From: Brevibacterium album DSM 18261
GTDB lineage: Bacteria > Actinomycetota > Actinomycetes > Actinomycetales > Brevibacteriaceae
NCBI RefSeq assembly: GCF_000426445.1
Contig: NZ_AUFJ01000010.1
Span: 558,001 to 622,000 of the forward strand
DNA: 64,000 bases
Direction of reading: 5' to 3'
The translations under genes and the position numbers were made by a program. The notes beneath the pieces were generated by a model that was not told the DNA's origin, ran no database searches, and saw only the letters and a program-made list of their open reading frames with translations. Shown in pieces: positions 42,541 through 51,645 of the stretch; position 1 is the first letter of the stretch; each line of letters starts with the position of its first letter.

Positions 42541-43794
42541 GTGAGCCCGAACGTCCCCCTCGACACCGTCAGCGTGATCGGCCTCGGCTACATCGGCCTG
42601 CCGACCGCTGCGGTCCTCGCGCAGGCAGGCAAGTCCGTCATCGGCGTCGACATCGACCAATCGACCGTGGGCGCGGTCAATGCCGGACGAGTTCCATTCG
42701 TCGAGGAGGGCCTCGAGACCGTCGTCGCAGGCACCGTCGCCAGGGGAACGCTGCGTGCCCAGACCGAGACTCCCGAGGCCGATGCGTACATCGTCTCCGT
42801 CCCGACCCCGTTCAAGGGCGACCACGAGGCGGACCTCTCCTACATCGAGACGGCAGCCCGGGGAATCGCGCCCAGGCTCAGCGGCGGAGAGCTCATCGTC
42901 CTCGAGTCCACCGCCCCTCCCGGCGCCACCGAGTTCATGGCCGATGTGATCCTCGGGATGCGACCGGAGTTCGCCAAGGAGCCGAACCTCACGAGCTCGC
43001 TCTACTTCTCGCATGCGCCCGAACGCGTGCTGCCGGGGCGCATCATGGTCGAGATGCTCGAGAACGACCGGATCATCGGCGGGCTCACGCAGGAGGCCGC
43101 CGAGCTCAACCGGGACCTCTATGCGAGCTTCTGCACCGGAGAGCTCCTCCTCACCGACGCCCGCACCGCGGAGATGGCGAAGCTGACCGAGAACGCCTTC
43201 CGGGATGTCAACATCGCCTTCGCCAATGAACTCTCCATCATCGCGGACCGCCAGGGCATCGACGTCTGGGAGCTCATCGAGCTCGCCAACCACCATCCCC
43301 GTGTCAACATCCTGCAGCCCGGCCCGGGCGTGGGCGGCCACTGCATCGCCGTGGACCCGTGGTTCATCGTGTCCGCCGACCGCGAGCACGCGAAGCTCAT
43401 CGCCGCCGCCCGCGGTGTCAACGACTCCAAGCCCCAGGTCGTGATCGACAAGGTCCTCGAGCGGGCGGATCGCCTCAAGAAGCCCGTCGTGGCCGCTCTC
43501 GGCATCGCCTTCAAGGCCAACATCGACGATCTGCGCGAGTCCCCCTCGAAGAGCATCGCCGTCGAACTGGCTGATCGGCTGGAGGACGGGCAGGTGCTGA
43601 TCGTCGAACCGAACATCGACGAACTGCCCCGCGAGCTCACCGGCAGGGCCGATGTCGAACTCGCAGACCTGGCCGACGCCGTACAGCGCGCTGACATCGT
43701 GCTGGTGCTGGTCGATCACGATCCCTTCAAGGTCTTCGACCGGGAGAAGCTGCAGGAGAAGATCGTCATCGACACGAAGGGTCTGTGGCGATGA
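42541..43794 (+). CDS. wecC: UDP-N-acetyl-D-mannosamine dehydrogenase
   Basis: A 417-residue UDP-sugar 6-dehydrogenase that oxidises UDP-ManNAc to UDP-ManNAcA with NAD+. The Rossmann motif GLGYIG is near residue 14; ESTAPPGAT, TENAFRDVNIAFANEL, the catalytic Cys in GPGVGGHCIAVDPWF (about Cys268) and GIAFKANIDDLRESP are all present and identify the WecC group. The GTG at 42541 has AGGAG 6 bp upstream, which decides it over an earlier in-frame ATG. It works with WecB (55125-56279), which makes UDP-ManNAc; the two genes are 11 kb apart and on opposite strands. Confidence 0.95.
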   Translation: MSPNVPLDTVSVIGLGYIGLPTAAVLAQAGKSVIGVDIDQSTVGAVNAGRVPFVEEGLETVVAGTVARGTLRAQTETPEADAYIVSVPTPFKGDHEADLSYIETAARGIAPRLSGGELIVLESTAPPGATEFMADVILGMRPEFAKEPNLTSSLYFSHAPERVLPGRIMVEMLENDRIIGGLTQEAAELNRDLYASFCTGELLLTDARTAEMAKLTENAFRDVNIAFANELSIIADRQGIDVWELIELANHHPRVNILQPGPGVGGHCIAVDPWFIVSADREHAKLIAAARGVNDSKPQVVIDKVLERADRLKKPVVAALGIAFKANIDDLRESPSKSIAVELADRLEDGQVLIVEPNIDELPRELTGRADVELADLADAVQRADIVLVLVDHDPFKVFDREKLQEKIVIDTKGLWR

Positions 43795-44178
43795 GTGCAG
43801 CGCCCGCGGCGGCCCGGGAAGCTCAGCCCTCGAAGGCGCAGTGAATGCCATCGGCCGCATCGGCCGTGCACACAGCCGCCGGTTCAGCTGACATTCGCGA
43901 ATTCGACGCGGAAATCATCTGCTCGAGAACGCCATTCACCGGAAAAGCCGCAGCCCCCTCCCGACACCATCGGAGATCTCCGAGAACAGCACCGCTTCAG
44001 GACAGAATGAAATCGTTCACCCATTCCGCGCCTGCGGCGCCATGCTAGAGTGCAATGGATCCCGCAGCCATATGCTTCCCGGACCGACCGTGCGGACAGA
44101 CAGCCGGATGACCGAGAGCCGATGCCCCTCGACAGCTGTGGGATTCTCATGTGCCGGCATTCCCAGGAGGCCTCCCGA
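43795..44178 (+). other. Intergenic region downstream of wecC
   Basis: 384 bp without a supported gene. An extended -10 TGC-TAGAGT at 44043-44051 is the best promoter candidate for the glycosyltransferase operon that follows; no good -35 is seen. The sequence around 43880-44030 is relatively AT-rich for this genome. Confidence 0.45.
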
Positions 44179-44625
44179 ATGAACCCCCGAGACCGCTTGG
44201 CCTACCGCTGCCTGCTGGCCGCCGCCGTCGCAGCCGCCGCCCTGGCCGTCGTCCTCGGCGCTTTCGGCGCGTGGGGCGGGGTCGCCGGCTGCGCCGGGGC
44301 CTGGATGATCGTGATGGCCGCGCTGCTCCACATGCAGACCCGTGTGATCAACGCCGGCATCCGCTCCGTGCGCGATGCCGCTCCCGCGCGGGGATCCGCG
44401 GCGCCCCATGCGGCCCAGACGCTCGCTCGCCTCGACGGGATCAGCGAGGACCTTGCCGTGGTCCGTGCGCGCACCGAGGCCGAGCCGGCTCCGGATGACG
44501 TGCGCACCGATCTGGTTCAGCTCGCTCAGAGCCTGCGCCGCGAAGTGCGCCTGCTGCAGTATTCGGTCTCCGAGGCCGTCTCTCCCGCAGCGTCCTCCGA
44601 CGCCGATGTGCGGGCGGGCCGCTGA
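44179..44625 (+). CDS. Small two-helix membrane protein with coiled-coil tail
   Basis: A 148-residue protein with two adjacent membrane helices (about residues 9-30 and 33-53), then a predicted coiled coil (LARLDGISEDLAVVRAR ... LVQLAQSLRREVRLLQYSVSEA). The ATG at 44179 has AGGAGG (44165-44170) 8 bp upstream, fixing the start. I do not recognise the family. Being the first gene of the run that continues with three glycosyltransferase-related proteins, it may anchor or organise them at the membrane. Confidence 0.75.
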   Translation: MNPRDRLAYRCLLAAAVAAAALAVVLGAFGAWGGVAGCAGAWMIVMAALLHMQTRVINAGIRSVRDAAPARGSAAPHAAQTLARLDGISEDLAVVRARTEAEPAPDDVRTDLVQLAQSLRREVRLLQYSVSEAVSPAASSDADVRAGR

Positions 44626-44627
44626 TC

Positions 44628-46547
44628 GTGCCCCCACAGGCATCGTCCGACGTCCCGAAACTGAACCGCCGGGTCGTCTGGACCGTAGATTTCTCCAGCC
44701 TGAGCGTGTCCTCCGCCGTCTCAGACGCCCCCGCCGGCCCGCCCCTCGAGCTCATGGCGCCGGCCGGCTCATGGACGGCAGTCGTCCCGCCCCTCACCCG
44801 CGCCGAGGCATTCGAGCGGGTGAGCTCGGCCGCAGCGGCCCGGATCACCGCGCCGGGCGGAGAAGGGGCGGACTTCTCCGCGATCGCCGCCGCCGGAGGC
44901 GAGTTCGGTCTCCGCGCCTGGACCCTGGCGGCCGTGTGCGAGACCGTTCAGCTCACCGGCCCCGCCGCTCCGATGCAGCCGGAGCCGGGCTCGGGCCGGA
45001 GAGGAACGGGCCGTACCGGGGACGATCCGAGCCGGATCGCAGAAGACGCGGTCTCAGCGGTCGCCTCCATTCATGAGGCTATGGCCACCGTCACGGGGGC
45101 CGACGCAGGGATCGTCCAGCGCTTCATCGTCCACGCACTTGCACCAGCGGCCGAGCTCTATGCCCGTGGTGGCGAGTTGCGCCGAGCACTGTGCGACGCC
45201 CTCACATTCGCCGGCGCCGGGTTCAGCTTCCCTTGGGACCGTGTCCGAGGGCAGGTGGAGTCACTGGCAGTGCTCTACAACTTCTCACCGTTCCAGGACA
45301 CCGGGTCCACAGTCGCGTCCAAGCGCCTACGGGTATTCGCTGAGAATTTCGACGTCATCTCGTGCTCGTTTCTTCAGCACAAGAAGCAGGATCCGACCGT
45401 CGAACTCATCTCGCGGCCATACGTATCCTCGAAGCGATTCCTCCCGCTGACCCCCTCATGGGCGTCATGGCCGGCATACCGAGCCTTTGCAGAAAAGGCT
45501 GCCGAGGTCGCCTCGGATCGCATTGCCGACGGGGCTGTATATCGCAGGCTGTATACGCGAGCGATGTGGGCGCCGTCCCTCTATGCCGGCATCTGCATCA
45601 AACAAGTTCATGACGGCATTCCGTGGACAGTGGAGTTCTCCGACCCTCTCTCTTTGGATGTCGAAGGCGCAGCGCGCGGCGGGGCGATCCCCCGTGATGA
45701 CTTCACGACGGGGCTCATCGACCGGTGGGAGGCCGACTTCGGATACATGGAGCCCGGTGATCTCACGATCTTCCGCTTCGCGGAGCTCCTCGCCTATGCG
45801 TATGCGGACTCGCTCATCTTCACCAACGATCACCAGCGGCAGGTCATGCTCAGCACCATCCGACAGCCGCGATTGCGTGAGCGTGCCGAGGGGATCGCCG
45901 TCGTGTCCCACCATCCCACCCTCGACGCCGGGTTCTACGACTTGGCACAGACTGACTATGTGGTCGACGACGATCATGTACATCTGGGCTACTTCGGGGA
46001 GTTCTACACCGCACGGGGGATCACGGAAATCACGGATGCGCTCCGGGCTCTGCCGGAGCACGTGCGCTCGAGGATCCGCCTGCATGTATTCACGAACTAC
46101 ATTCCGGAATCCGCCGGAGGCGTGAAGCCTGCGAGCTTCTCCCGCCCACAGTTCGATCTGCTGGTCAGGCGCACCCTGGACGGCGTCGGAGTCGAGGGTG
46201 TGGAGGACCGGATCACCTTCAACAGCTCTCTCCCGTACCTCCGCTTCCTCGCGGTTTCACAGGCCCTCGACTACCTCGTCGTCACAGATGCGCAATCGGG
46301 CTCCGGACACGCGGTGAATCCCTACCTGCCGTCCAAATGGAGTGACTACAGGGGCTCGGCAGCGCGAGTCTGGGCCCTTGAGGAGAGCGGCAGCGTGCTC
46401 TCGGGCATGGATCCCGACGTGCGCACTCCGATCGGCGATTCCCATGCCGCCCGCGCTGCCCTCTGGAACATGGTGACGGACAAGTTCGCCGACGAACTGC
46501 TGGGCGATCCGATCGACGACCGGCCCTCCGAGAGGGGGCAACCGTGA
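44628..46547 (+). CDS. Putative glycosyltransferase, GT4-like C-terminal half
   Basis: A 639-residue protein starting at a GTG two bases after the upstream stop. The first ~220 residues are of unknown fold. The rest has the alternating pattern of a GT-B enzyme: WTVEFSDPLSLD, SLIFTNDHQRQVML, VVSHHPTLDAGFYDL (a typical donor-side entry), VHLGYFGEFYTARGITEITDAL and VVTDAQSGSGHAVNPYLPSKWSDY, the last like the conserved Glu/nucleotide-sugar region. From about 45240 to 46300 the DNA looks less GC-rich than its neighbours, a hint of horizontal origin. Its sugar specificity is unknown. Confidence 0.65.
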   Translation: MPPQASSDVPKLNRRVVWTVDFSSLSVSSAVSDAPAGPPLELMAPAGSWTAVVPPLTRAEAFERVSSAAAARITAPGGEGADFSAIAAAGGEFGLRAWTLAAVCETVQLTGPAAPMQPEPGSGRRGTGRTGDDPSRIAEDAVSAVASIHEAMATVTGADAGIVQRFIVHALAPAAELYARGGELRRALCDALTFAGAGFSFPWDRVRGQVESLAVLYNFSPFQDTGSTVASKRLRVFAENFDVISCSFLQHKKQDPTVELISRPYVSSKRFLPLTPSWASWPAYRAFAEKAAEVASDRIADGAVYRRLYTRAMWAPSLYAGICIKQVHDGIPWTVEFSDPLSLDVEGAARGGAIPRDDFTTGLIDRWEADFGYMEPGDLTIFRFAELLAYAYADSLIFTNDHQRQVMLSTIRQPRLRERAEGIAVVSHHPTLDAGFYDLAQTDYVVDDDHVHLGYFGEFYTARGITEITDALRALPEHVRSRIRLHVFTNYIPESAGGVKPASFSRPQFDLLVRRTLDGVGVEGVEDRITFNSSLPYLRFLAVSQALDYLVVTDAQSGSGHAVNPYLPSKWSDYRGSAARVWALEESGSVLSGMDPDVRTPIGDSHAARAALWNMVTDKFADELLGDPIDDRPSERGQP

Positions 46548-47143
46548 ACGCAGCGGAGTCCGGACCGCCCAGCAACGCGAACAGAGTACTCTCCGCCCTG
46601 GGGCGCGCGTCGACGCCGTCGGTGCCGGAGATGGAGAACGGTCCAAGTCTGGGCTCCCTTTCCGGTGTGCTCCCCCACGTCCGCCCCGGTTCCGTGCTTC
46701 TGGTCGGGACCGCCTCCACCGCGGCTCGTCTCCAGCGGGTCCAGCCCGTCGTCCCCGCCGTACCGGGGATGACCGCTGAGATCGCCGCCCTGGATGCAGT
46801 GGAGTGTCTGGTCGTCGAAGCTCGCGCCTTTCTCTCAGGACAGTGGAAAGGAGCAGACTCGCACCAGTCGCGGCACCTCGCAGAAGAGCTGTTTGAAGCC
46901 GGTCGGCTTCTCCGCGCGCGCGGCGGGCAGGCGCTATTCCTCCCCTGCGGCCGCCGTCTCGGAACAATGGGCGATCGGCTGCTGTCGACGTTCACCGCTG
47001 ATCTCAGCTCCGTTCCCGCGGTCGACCTCGAGGAAGGTGCCGCACAATCGCCCCTCTGGGAGGTCCTCGTCGAGGTGAGCGGAGGCCCGGATCCGCAGGG
47101 AAGCCCCGCCCCATTCGGCAACGACGTGGAGGACAGTCGATGA
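46544..47143 (+). CDS. Unknown Rossmann-like protein of the polysaccharide locus
   Basis: A 199-residue protein linked by GTGA and ATGA overlaps to the genes on both sides. A beta strand SVLLVGTAST is followed by LDAVECLVVEARAFLSGQWKG and SRHLAEELFEAGRLLRARGGQALFLP. This pattern (LVVEA...W.G...L...AR..G...F) recurs within the 1,501-residue protein encoded next (about residues 995-1110) and resembles the N-terminal part of CgeB-like glycosyltransferases. It may be a stand-alone copy of that domain. No catalytic residues can be named. Confidence 0.6.
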   Translation: MNAAESGPPSNANRVLSALGRASTPSVPEMENGPSLGSLSGVLPHVRPGSVLLVGTASTAARLQRVQPVVPAVPGMTAEIAALDAVECLVVEARAFLSGQWKGADSHQSRHLAEELFEAGRLLRARGGQALFLPCGRRLGTMGDRLLSTFTADLSSVPAVDLEEGAAQSPLWEVLVEVSGGPDPQGSPAPFGNDVEDSR

Positions 47144-50100
47144 ACCAAAGGAAATCAGTCCTCGTCGCCTGCGATGTCCGCTATGCCTCTGATCAGATCG
47201 CCAGGTTCTGGGTCGATGGTCTGGTCGGAGCACTGGCCGACCGCGGCTGGCAGATCCAGTTCCTGGCGCGTGAGGTCGACGGCGTCGAACGCTACCAAGC
47301 TCTCCGACGAACAGGAGCCGTCGTCGTCACCGAGAGCGGCGTCCCCTCCGACCACCAGGATGCAGAGGGACATCTCGCCAGATACCGCGCGCGCTCGGTG
47401 ATCGCCCAGGCTGGCAGGCTCGATCCCGATCTCGTCATCGTGCAGGGCCTGAGCCTGAGTCGCTTCGTCGCCGGTTCGGGCAGGCTCGGGCATCGGCTCT
47501 GGACCATTCCCGTGGACCGCCCCTATGCCGGCGGCGGGTTCCCCCGGTCCAGCTTCACAGACCTGGGCATCGTCGCCGGCTCCTCCACGAGGATCCTCGT
47601 GGCAGACGAGACCCAGCGATCCATGCTCGATTCGGAGTTCCCCGAAGCTTCCTCGAAGGTGCGGGTGCTCCCGTGGTTTGACGAAGCGCGCCGCCCGCTC
47701 CCCGCGGATCCGGCCGACGTCACGGAAGTCACCGACCTCCACGTCCGCGAGGCGCTGTTCTCCAGCGCAGACCTGCACGATCTCAGCGAGTTCGCGGGCC
47801 GTCTGCGAGAGCGTCCCAGCATTCCGAGGATCCTGCTCCACGACGCCTCGACAGGCGGCGAAGCCTCCGAGCCTTCAGCGGTGCACAGCACCCTGCGCAG
47901 GCTGCCCGGGCTCGTCGACGGCAGGCGGTTCCCCGCGCCGGACGGCGCGGAGCTCCTGCCCTCCGACCCCCCGGCCCGCCACTACGGCCGGAGGCTGGCC
48001 GAATCCGAGGGGCGGCTCTGCGTGTCGCTGTCCCCGGCCGGCGATCCCGATGCCGCAGGGGAAGCCGTCCGAGCCGGAGAGGCAAACGATCCATTCGCCG
48101 AAGCCGACGTCGCGCGAGTCGACACCGGGACCTCGCGCCCGCTGCGCACCGTGATCGCCGGCAGCGACTTCAAGTTCGCAGGAGACCTGGTGGAGAGCTT
48201 TCTCGCTGATCCCGGGTTCGACGTGCGGTTCGACATTTTCGCCCATCACTCCCAAGCGCAGCCCCGTGCCAGTGCCCCCTATCTCGACTGGGCCGATGTC
48301 GTGCTCACGGAGTTCGCGGTCCAGAACGCCGTCTGGTACTCGCACAACATCGGTCCGCATCAGACTCTCATCGTGCACCTGCACGGATTCGAGCTGCTCT
48401 CCGACTGGATCGTCGATCTCGACATGGATCGCGTGGCAGCAGTGGTCGTCGCCTCGGAGTTCTACCGGAGGAAGGCACACGAAAGGCACGGCTGGCCCCT
48501 TGAGAAGATCGTGGTCATCCCGAACTCCGTCAACGCATTCGATCTGGACCGGCCGAAGCTCGACGACGCGAGGCACCACCTCGGGATGGTCGGCATGGTC
48601 CCCATCCTCAAACGCCCCGACCGGGCACTGGATCTTCTCGAGAAGCTCCTGACCGTCGATTCGCGCTTCACTCTCCACATCCGCGGACACGCTCCGTGGA
48701 ACTACTCGTGGGAGTGGAAGAAGGCCGCTCACCAGGACGCCTACCGGCACTTCTACCGCCGGCTGGGCGAACGGCCCCACCTCCTGCACAGCATCAGCTT
48801 CGAGCCCTTCGCGCCCGATATGGCGAACTGGCTGCGCAAGATCGGCTGGGTGCTCTCGCCCAGCAGCCGGGAGACCTTCCACCTTGCGGCGATCGAAGGT
48901 GCGGTCTCGGGTGCGGTGCCGCTCGCGTGGGAGCGCGAAGGCGCACGGGAGATCATCGGTGCGGATCGCACCTTCGGCTCCACCGATGAGATCGCGGAGT
49001 TCGTCCTCGCGCACAGCACCACCCCTGCGGCTCACCAGGCCGTCGCGGAGCAGGCCCGGGCCCATGCCGAGCGATACCGGTCGGACCGGGTGGGACAGCT
49101 GTGGCGCGAGACCGTCGTCGGATTCAGCGCCGTCTCCCGGACAGACCAGGCCTCCGGCGCACCTGCCGGAGTGCCCGGTCGCGTGTTCCGCGAGGTCGAC
49201 GAACTGGTGGCCTCGGGCGAGTTCGACGAGGCGAAGGGGGCACTCGACCGGAACATCGAGGTCACGAAGGATGATTCGGGCAGCCTCAAGGTGCTCGAGA
49301 TGTTCGTCCGCGGGCTGCTGGCCCTGGACGCCCGGCGCATCGACCTTCTCCCCCCGGTCCGCTGCGGAGGTTCGGAGAACCTCGCCGGGCCCGAGCCGCG
49401 ATACGTGCGCGTCGCCGCCCACTCCGGCCCGGCGTCCCCCTCCGGCCTCACCGCCGACCCGGAGCTCGTCATCGGCGGGATCGGGATCGTGCCCTTCGGC
49501 TACACGGGCCGAGGCGTCCGGGCGGATTCCGGTTCCGCCGCCTCTGCCCCGAGCGATCCCCGGCGGCATCCGGCGATGTCCTCGGGGCCGCTCATCACCG
49601 ATGCGCTGGAAGAGCACCTCGATGCGCGGATCCGCGTCAGCGACCGGCTCAGGTTCGACCGCTGGGTCGAGGCGACGGCCGCGGAAGTGCGCACGCACCT
49701 CATGTCCTTCCCGCGCTCGCGCGTTCTCATCGACGCCCCGTGGCACATCGCCCTGCCTGCGGCCCTGGCGGCGAGCCGGCTCGGAGTCGCCTACGTGTGG
49801 GCTCCGCCCGCGGATGAGCTCGCGATGCCGCTGCGGAAGATCGCGGACCATCCCTACACCGGCGATCTGATTGCGCAGTTCACGGGGCTGCTCGTCTCCC
49901 GGAGTCTGGCGCTGATCAGCCCCGGCAGCACCGCTGCAGGCGTGCCCGGGGCGATCGGCGTCCTGCCTGCAGGGGCGGCACAGGCCGCGTCGGGCTCGGC
50001 GCCCCCTGTGTTCGATGCGCGGATGACGGCGGAGATCCAGGCGCTGGCCGGCAGCTCTGCCGAGGCGTCCCACCTCGGCGCGCTCAACTCTGCACACAGC

Positions 50101-51645
50101 GCCGGGTCGGCGTCACCCGCCGGCTCACGTGTGCGCCTGGCGCTCGTCGGTTCGCCGGGCTTCGTCCGGCGGATGGCGGACCATCACGCCCTGTTGGACT
50201 CAAAGCCGCTCTCCTCCCTCGACGGACTCAGTCCGTCCTTCGACGCTCTCGTCGTCGATGCCAGCATCGAGACCGCTCCGGAGCGCGTGCCAGGGAAGGG
50301 CGATCTGGTGACGCGCGTACGGCACCTGTTCGATCTGGCCCGGTCGCTCGGCATCGTCGGGATCTTCAACGCGAAGAGTCTCACCGGCGGTGATCACCCC
50401 ATCACGCGGATGGCGGAGAAGGCCGATGCCCTCACAGGCACCCGGGCGATCCTCACCGGTGGTCTGCTGATCCGCAATCCGAACTCGATCTCCCGAGTCG
50501 GCTCGGCCTCGCTCGACGACGGCGACGCCGCGCGCGTGCTCGAGGCGCTGTCCGCGATCGGAGTGGGACGGCCGAACGGACCCGCGCACGACGGGCACGG
50601 GAACGGCGCCGCCCCCGAACCGGCACGGCCGAAGCCCGCCTCGAGCGGCTCTCCCGCTCATGCGCTGAGCGGTCTCGCGCTCCCCCAGTCCGACGGCGTG
50701 TCACTCATCATCGCGACCCGCCTCGGGGCCGATCGCCTGCCAGCGATGCTGGCCTCGATATCGGCACAGTCGATCCGCCATTCGCGCATGGAGCTCATCG
50801 TCGTGCACAACGGCCCCGACGACGGCACCGCGGAAGTGGTCGAGTCGTTCCGCTCCGCACATCCGCAGCTCGCGACGATATTCGCCCACTCGGAGATCGA
50901 GGGCGCCTCCGAGGCGAGGAACCTCGGGCTGCAGCTCTCGACCCGAGACTATGTCACCTTCGTCGATGACGATGACGAGATCGAGCGCAACTATGTGCTC
51001 AATCTGTGGCTCTCCGCCGCTCCCGACACGGTCGTCGCGGCGCCGCTCCGCGATGTGACGCCGGAGGGAGTCTTCCGTACGGATCTGCCGAACAACCGGC
51101 GCCTCTCCCACCTCCGGGGGCGCCGCACCCCCCTCGCCCGGGTCTCAGGGCTGCTGGGGCTCAACGCCTGCAAGCTGATCCCCGCAGAGATCGCCCGCTC
51201 CATGCGCTATCCGGCCGGCCTGCACAGCGGTGAGGACGTGGTCTTCATGAGCCAGCTCCTGCTGCACCCCGTCGAGCTCGTCCCTGCCGGCGTTGCACCC
51301 GATGCCGCCTATGTGAGGCACATGCGCCCCGACTCGATCTCGCGGCGAGAACTCTCCCGCGATTTCGGAGTGGCACAGCGACTCGCGGTGATCGGCCATC
51401 TGGAAGAGGTGCGCACGCGGGGTTCTGCGCGGATCACCGGATGCGTGCGCGCGCTCCAGAACGATCAGCTCAGCTTCGTCGCCCGCTACGTGGAGCAGAA
51501 TCCCGCCGAGGGCGCCGAGGTCGTCGCCGAGGTTCTCGCCGCGGGCGTCTCGGTCCAGCAGCTGCAGGGCCGCTACACCGGCCTCCACGCCCTCGCCCGG
51601 TCGATGGACGCCTCGGCCCCGCCCGTGCGCGCGCAGGTCCCATGA
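47140..51645 (+). CDS. Giant multidomain glycosyltransferase (GT4-like plus GT2)
   Basis: A 1,501-residue cytoplasmic protein. Residues 1-~330 resemble the first half of a GT-B enzyme. Residues ~335-665 are a complete GT4-like module, with TLIVHLHGFELLSDW, VVIPNSVNAF, MVGMVPILKRPDRALDLLEKL and SSRETFHLAAIEGAVSGAVPLAWERE. Residues ~665-990 are a helical/unknown segment, ~995-1140 a CgeB-like Rossmann domain, and ~1185-1480 a GT2 module (VSLIIATRLGADRLPAML, DDDDEIERNY as DxD region, GLHSGEDVVFMSQLLLH). Fusing two transferases suggests that one polypeptide makes a disaccharide repeat or primer. The ATG overlaps the upstream stop (ATGA). Confidence 0.8.
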   Translation: MNQRKSVLVACDVRYASDQIARFWVDGLVGALADRGWQIQFLAREVDGVERYQALRRTGAVVVTESGVPSDHQDAEGHLARYRARSVIAQAGRLDPDLVIVQGLSLSRFVAGSGRLGHRLWTIPVDRPYAGGGFPRSSFTDLGIVAGSSTRILVADETQRSMLDSEFPEASSKVRVLPWFDEARRPLPADPADVTEVTDLHVREALFSSADLHDLSEFAGRLRERPSIPRILLHDASTGGEASEPSAVHSTLRRLPGLVDGRRFPAPDGAELLPSDPPARHYGRRLAESEGRLCVSLSPAGDPDAAGEAVRAGEANDPFAEADVARVDTGTSRPLRTVIAGSDFKFAGDLVESFLADPGFDVRFDIFAHHSQAQPRASAPYLDWADVVLTEFAVQNAVWYSHNIGPHQTLIVHLHGFELLSDWIVDLDMDRVAAVVVASEFYRRKAHERHGWPLEKIVVIPNSVNAFDLDRPKLDDARHHLGMVGMVPILKRPDRALDLLEKLLTVDSRFTLHIRGHAPWNYSWEWKKAAHQDAYRHFYRRLGERPHLLHSISFEPFAPDMANWLRKIGWVLSPSSRETFHLAAIEGAVSGAVPLAWEREGAREIIGADRTFGSTDEIAEFVLAHSTTPAAHQAVAEQARAHAERYRSDRVGQLWRETVVGFSAVSRTDQASGAPAGVPGRVFREVDELVASGEFDEAKGALDRNIEVTKDDSGSLKVLEMFVRGLLALDARRIDLLPPVRCGGSENLAGPEPRYVRVAAHSGPASPSGLTADPELVIGGIGIVPFGYTGRGVRADSGSAASAPSDPRRHPAMSSGPLITDALEEHLDARIRVSDRLRFDRWVEATAAEVRTHLMSFPRSRVLIDAPWHIALPAALAASRLGVAYVWAPPADELAMPLRKIADHPYTGDLIAQFTGLLVSRSLALISPGSTAAGVPGAIGVLPAGAAQAASGSAPPVFDARMTAEIQALAGSSAEASHLGALNSAHSAGSASPAGSRVRLALVGSPGFVRRMADHHALLDSKPLSSLDGLSPSFDALVVDASIETAPERVPGKGDLVTRVRHLFDLARSLGIVGIFNAKSLTGGDHPITRMAEKADALTGTRAILTGGLLIRNPNSISRVGSASLDDGDAARVLEALSAIGVGRPNGPAHDGHGNGAAPEPARPKPASSGSPAHALSGLALPQSDGVSLIIATRLGADRLPAMLASISAQSIRHSRMELIVVHNGPDDGTAEVVESFRSAHPQLATIFAHSEIEGASEARNLGLQLSTRDYVTFVDDDDEIERNYVLNLWLSAAPDTVVAAPLRDVTPEGVFRTDLPNNRRLSHLRGRRTPLARVSGLLGLNACKLIPAEIARSMRYPAGLHSGEDVVFMSQLLLHPVELVPAGVAPDAAYVRHMRPDSISRRELSRDFGVAQRLAVIGHLEEVRTRGSARITGCVRALQNDQLSFVARYVEQNPAEGAEVVAEVLAAGVSVQQLQGRYTGLHALARSMDASAPPVRAQVP

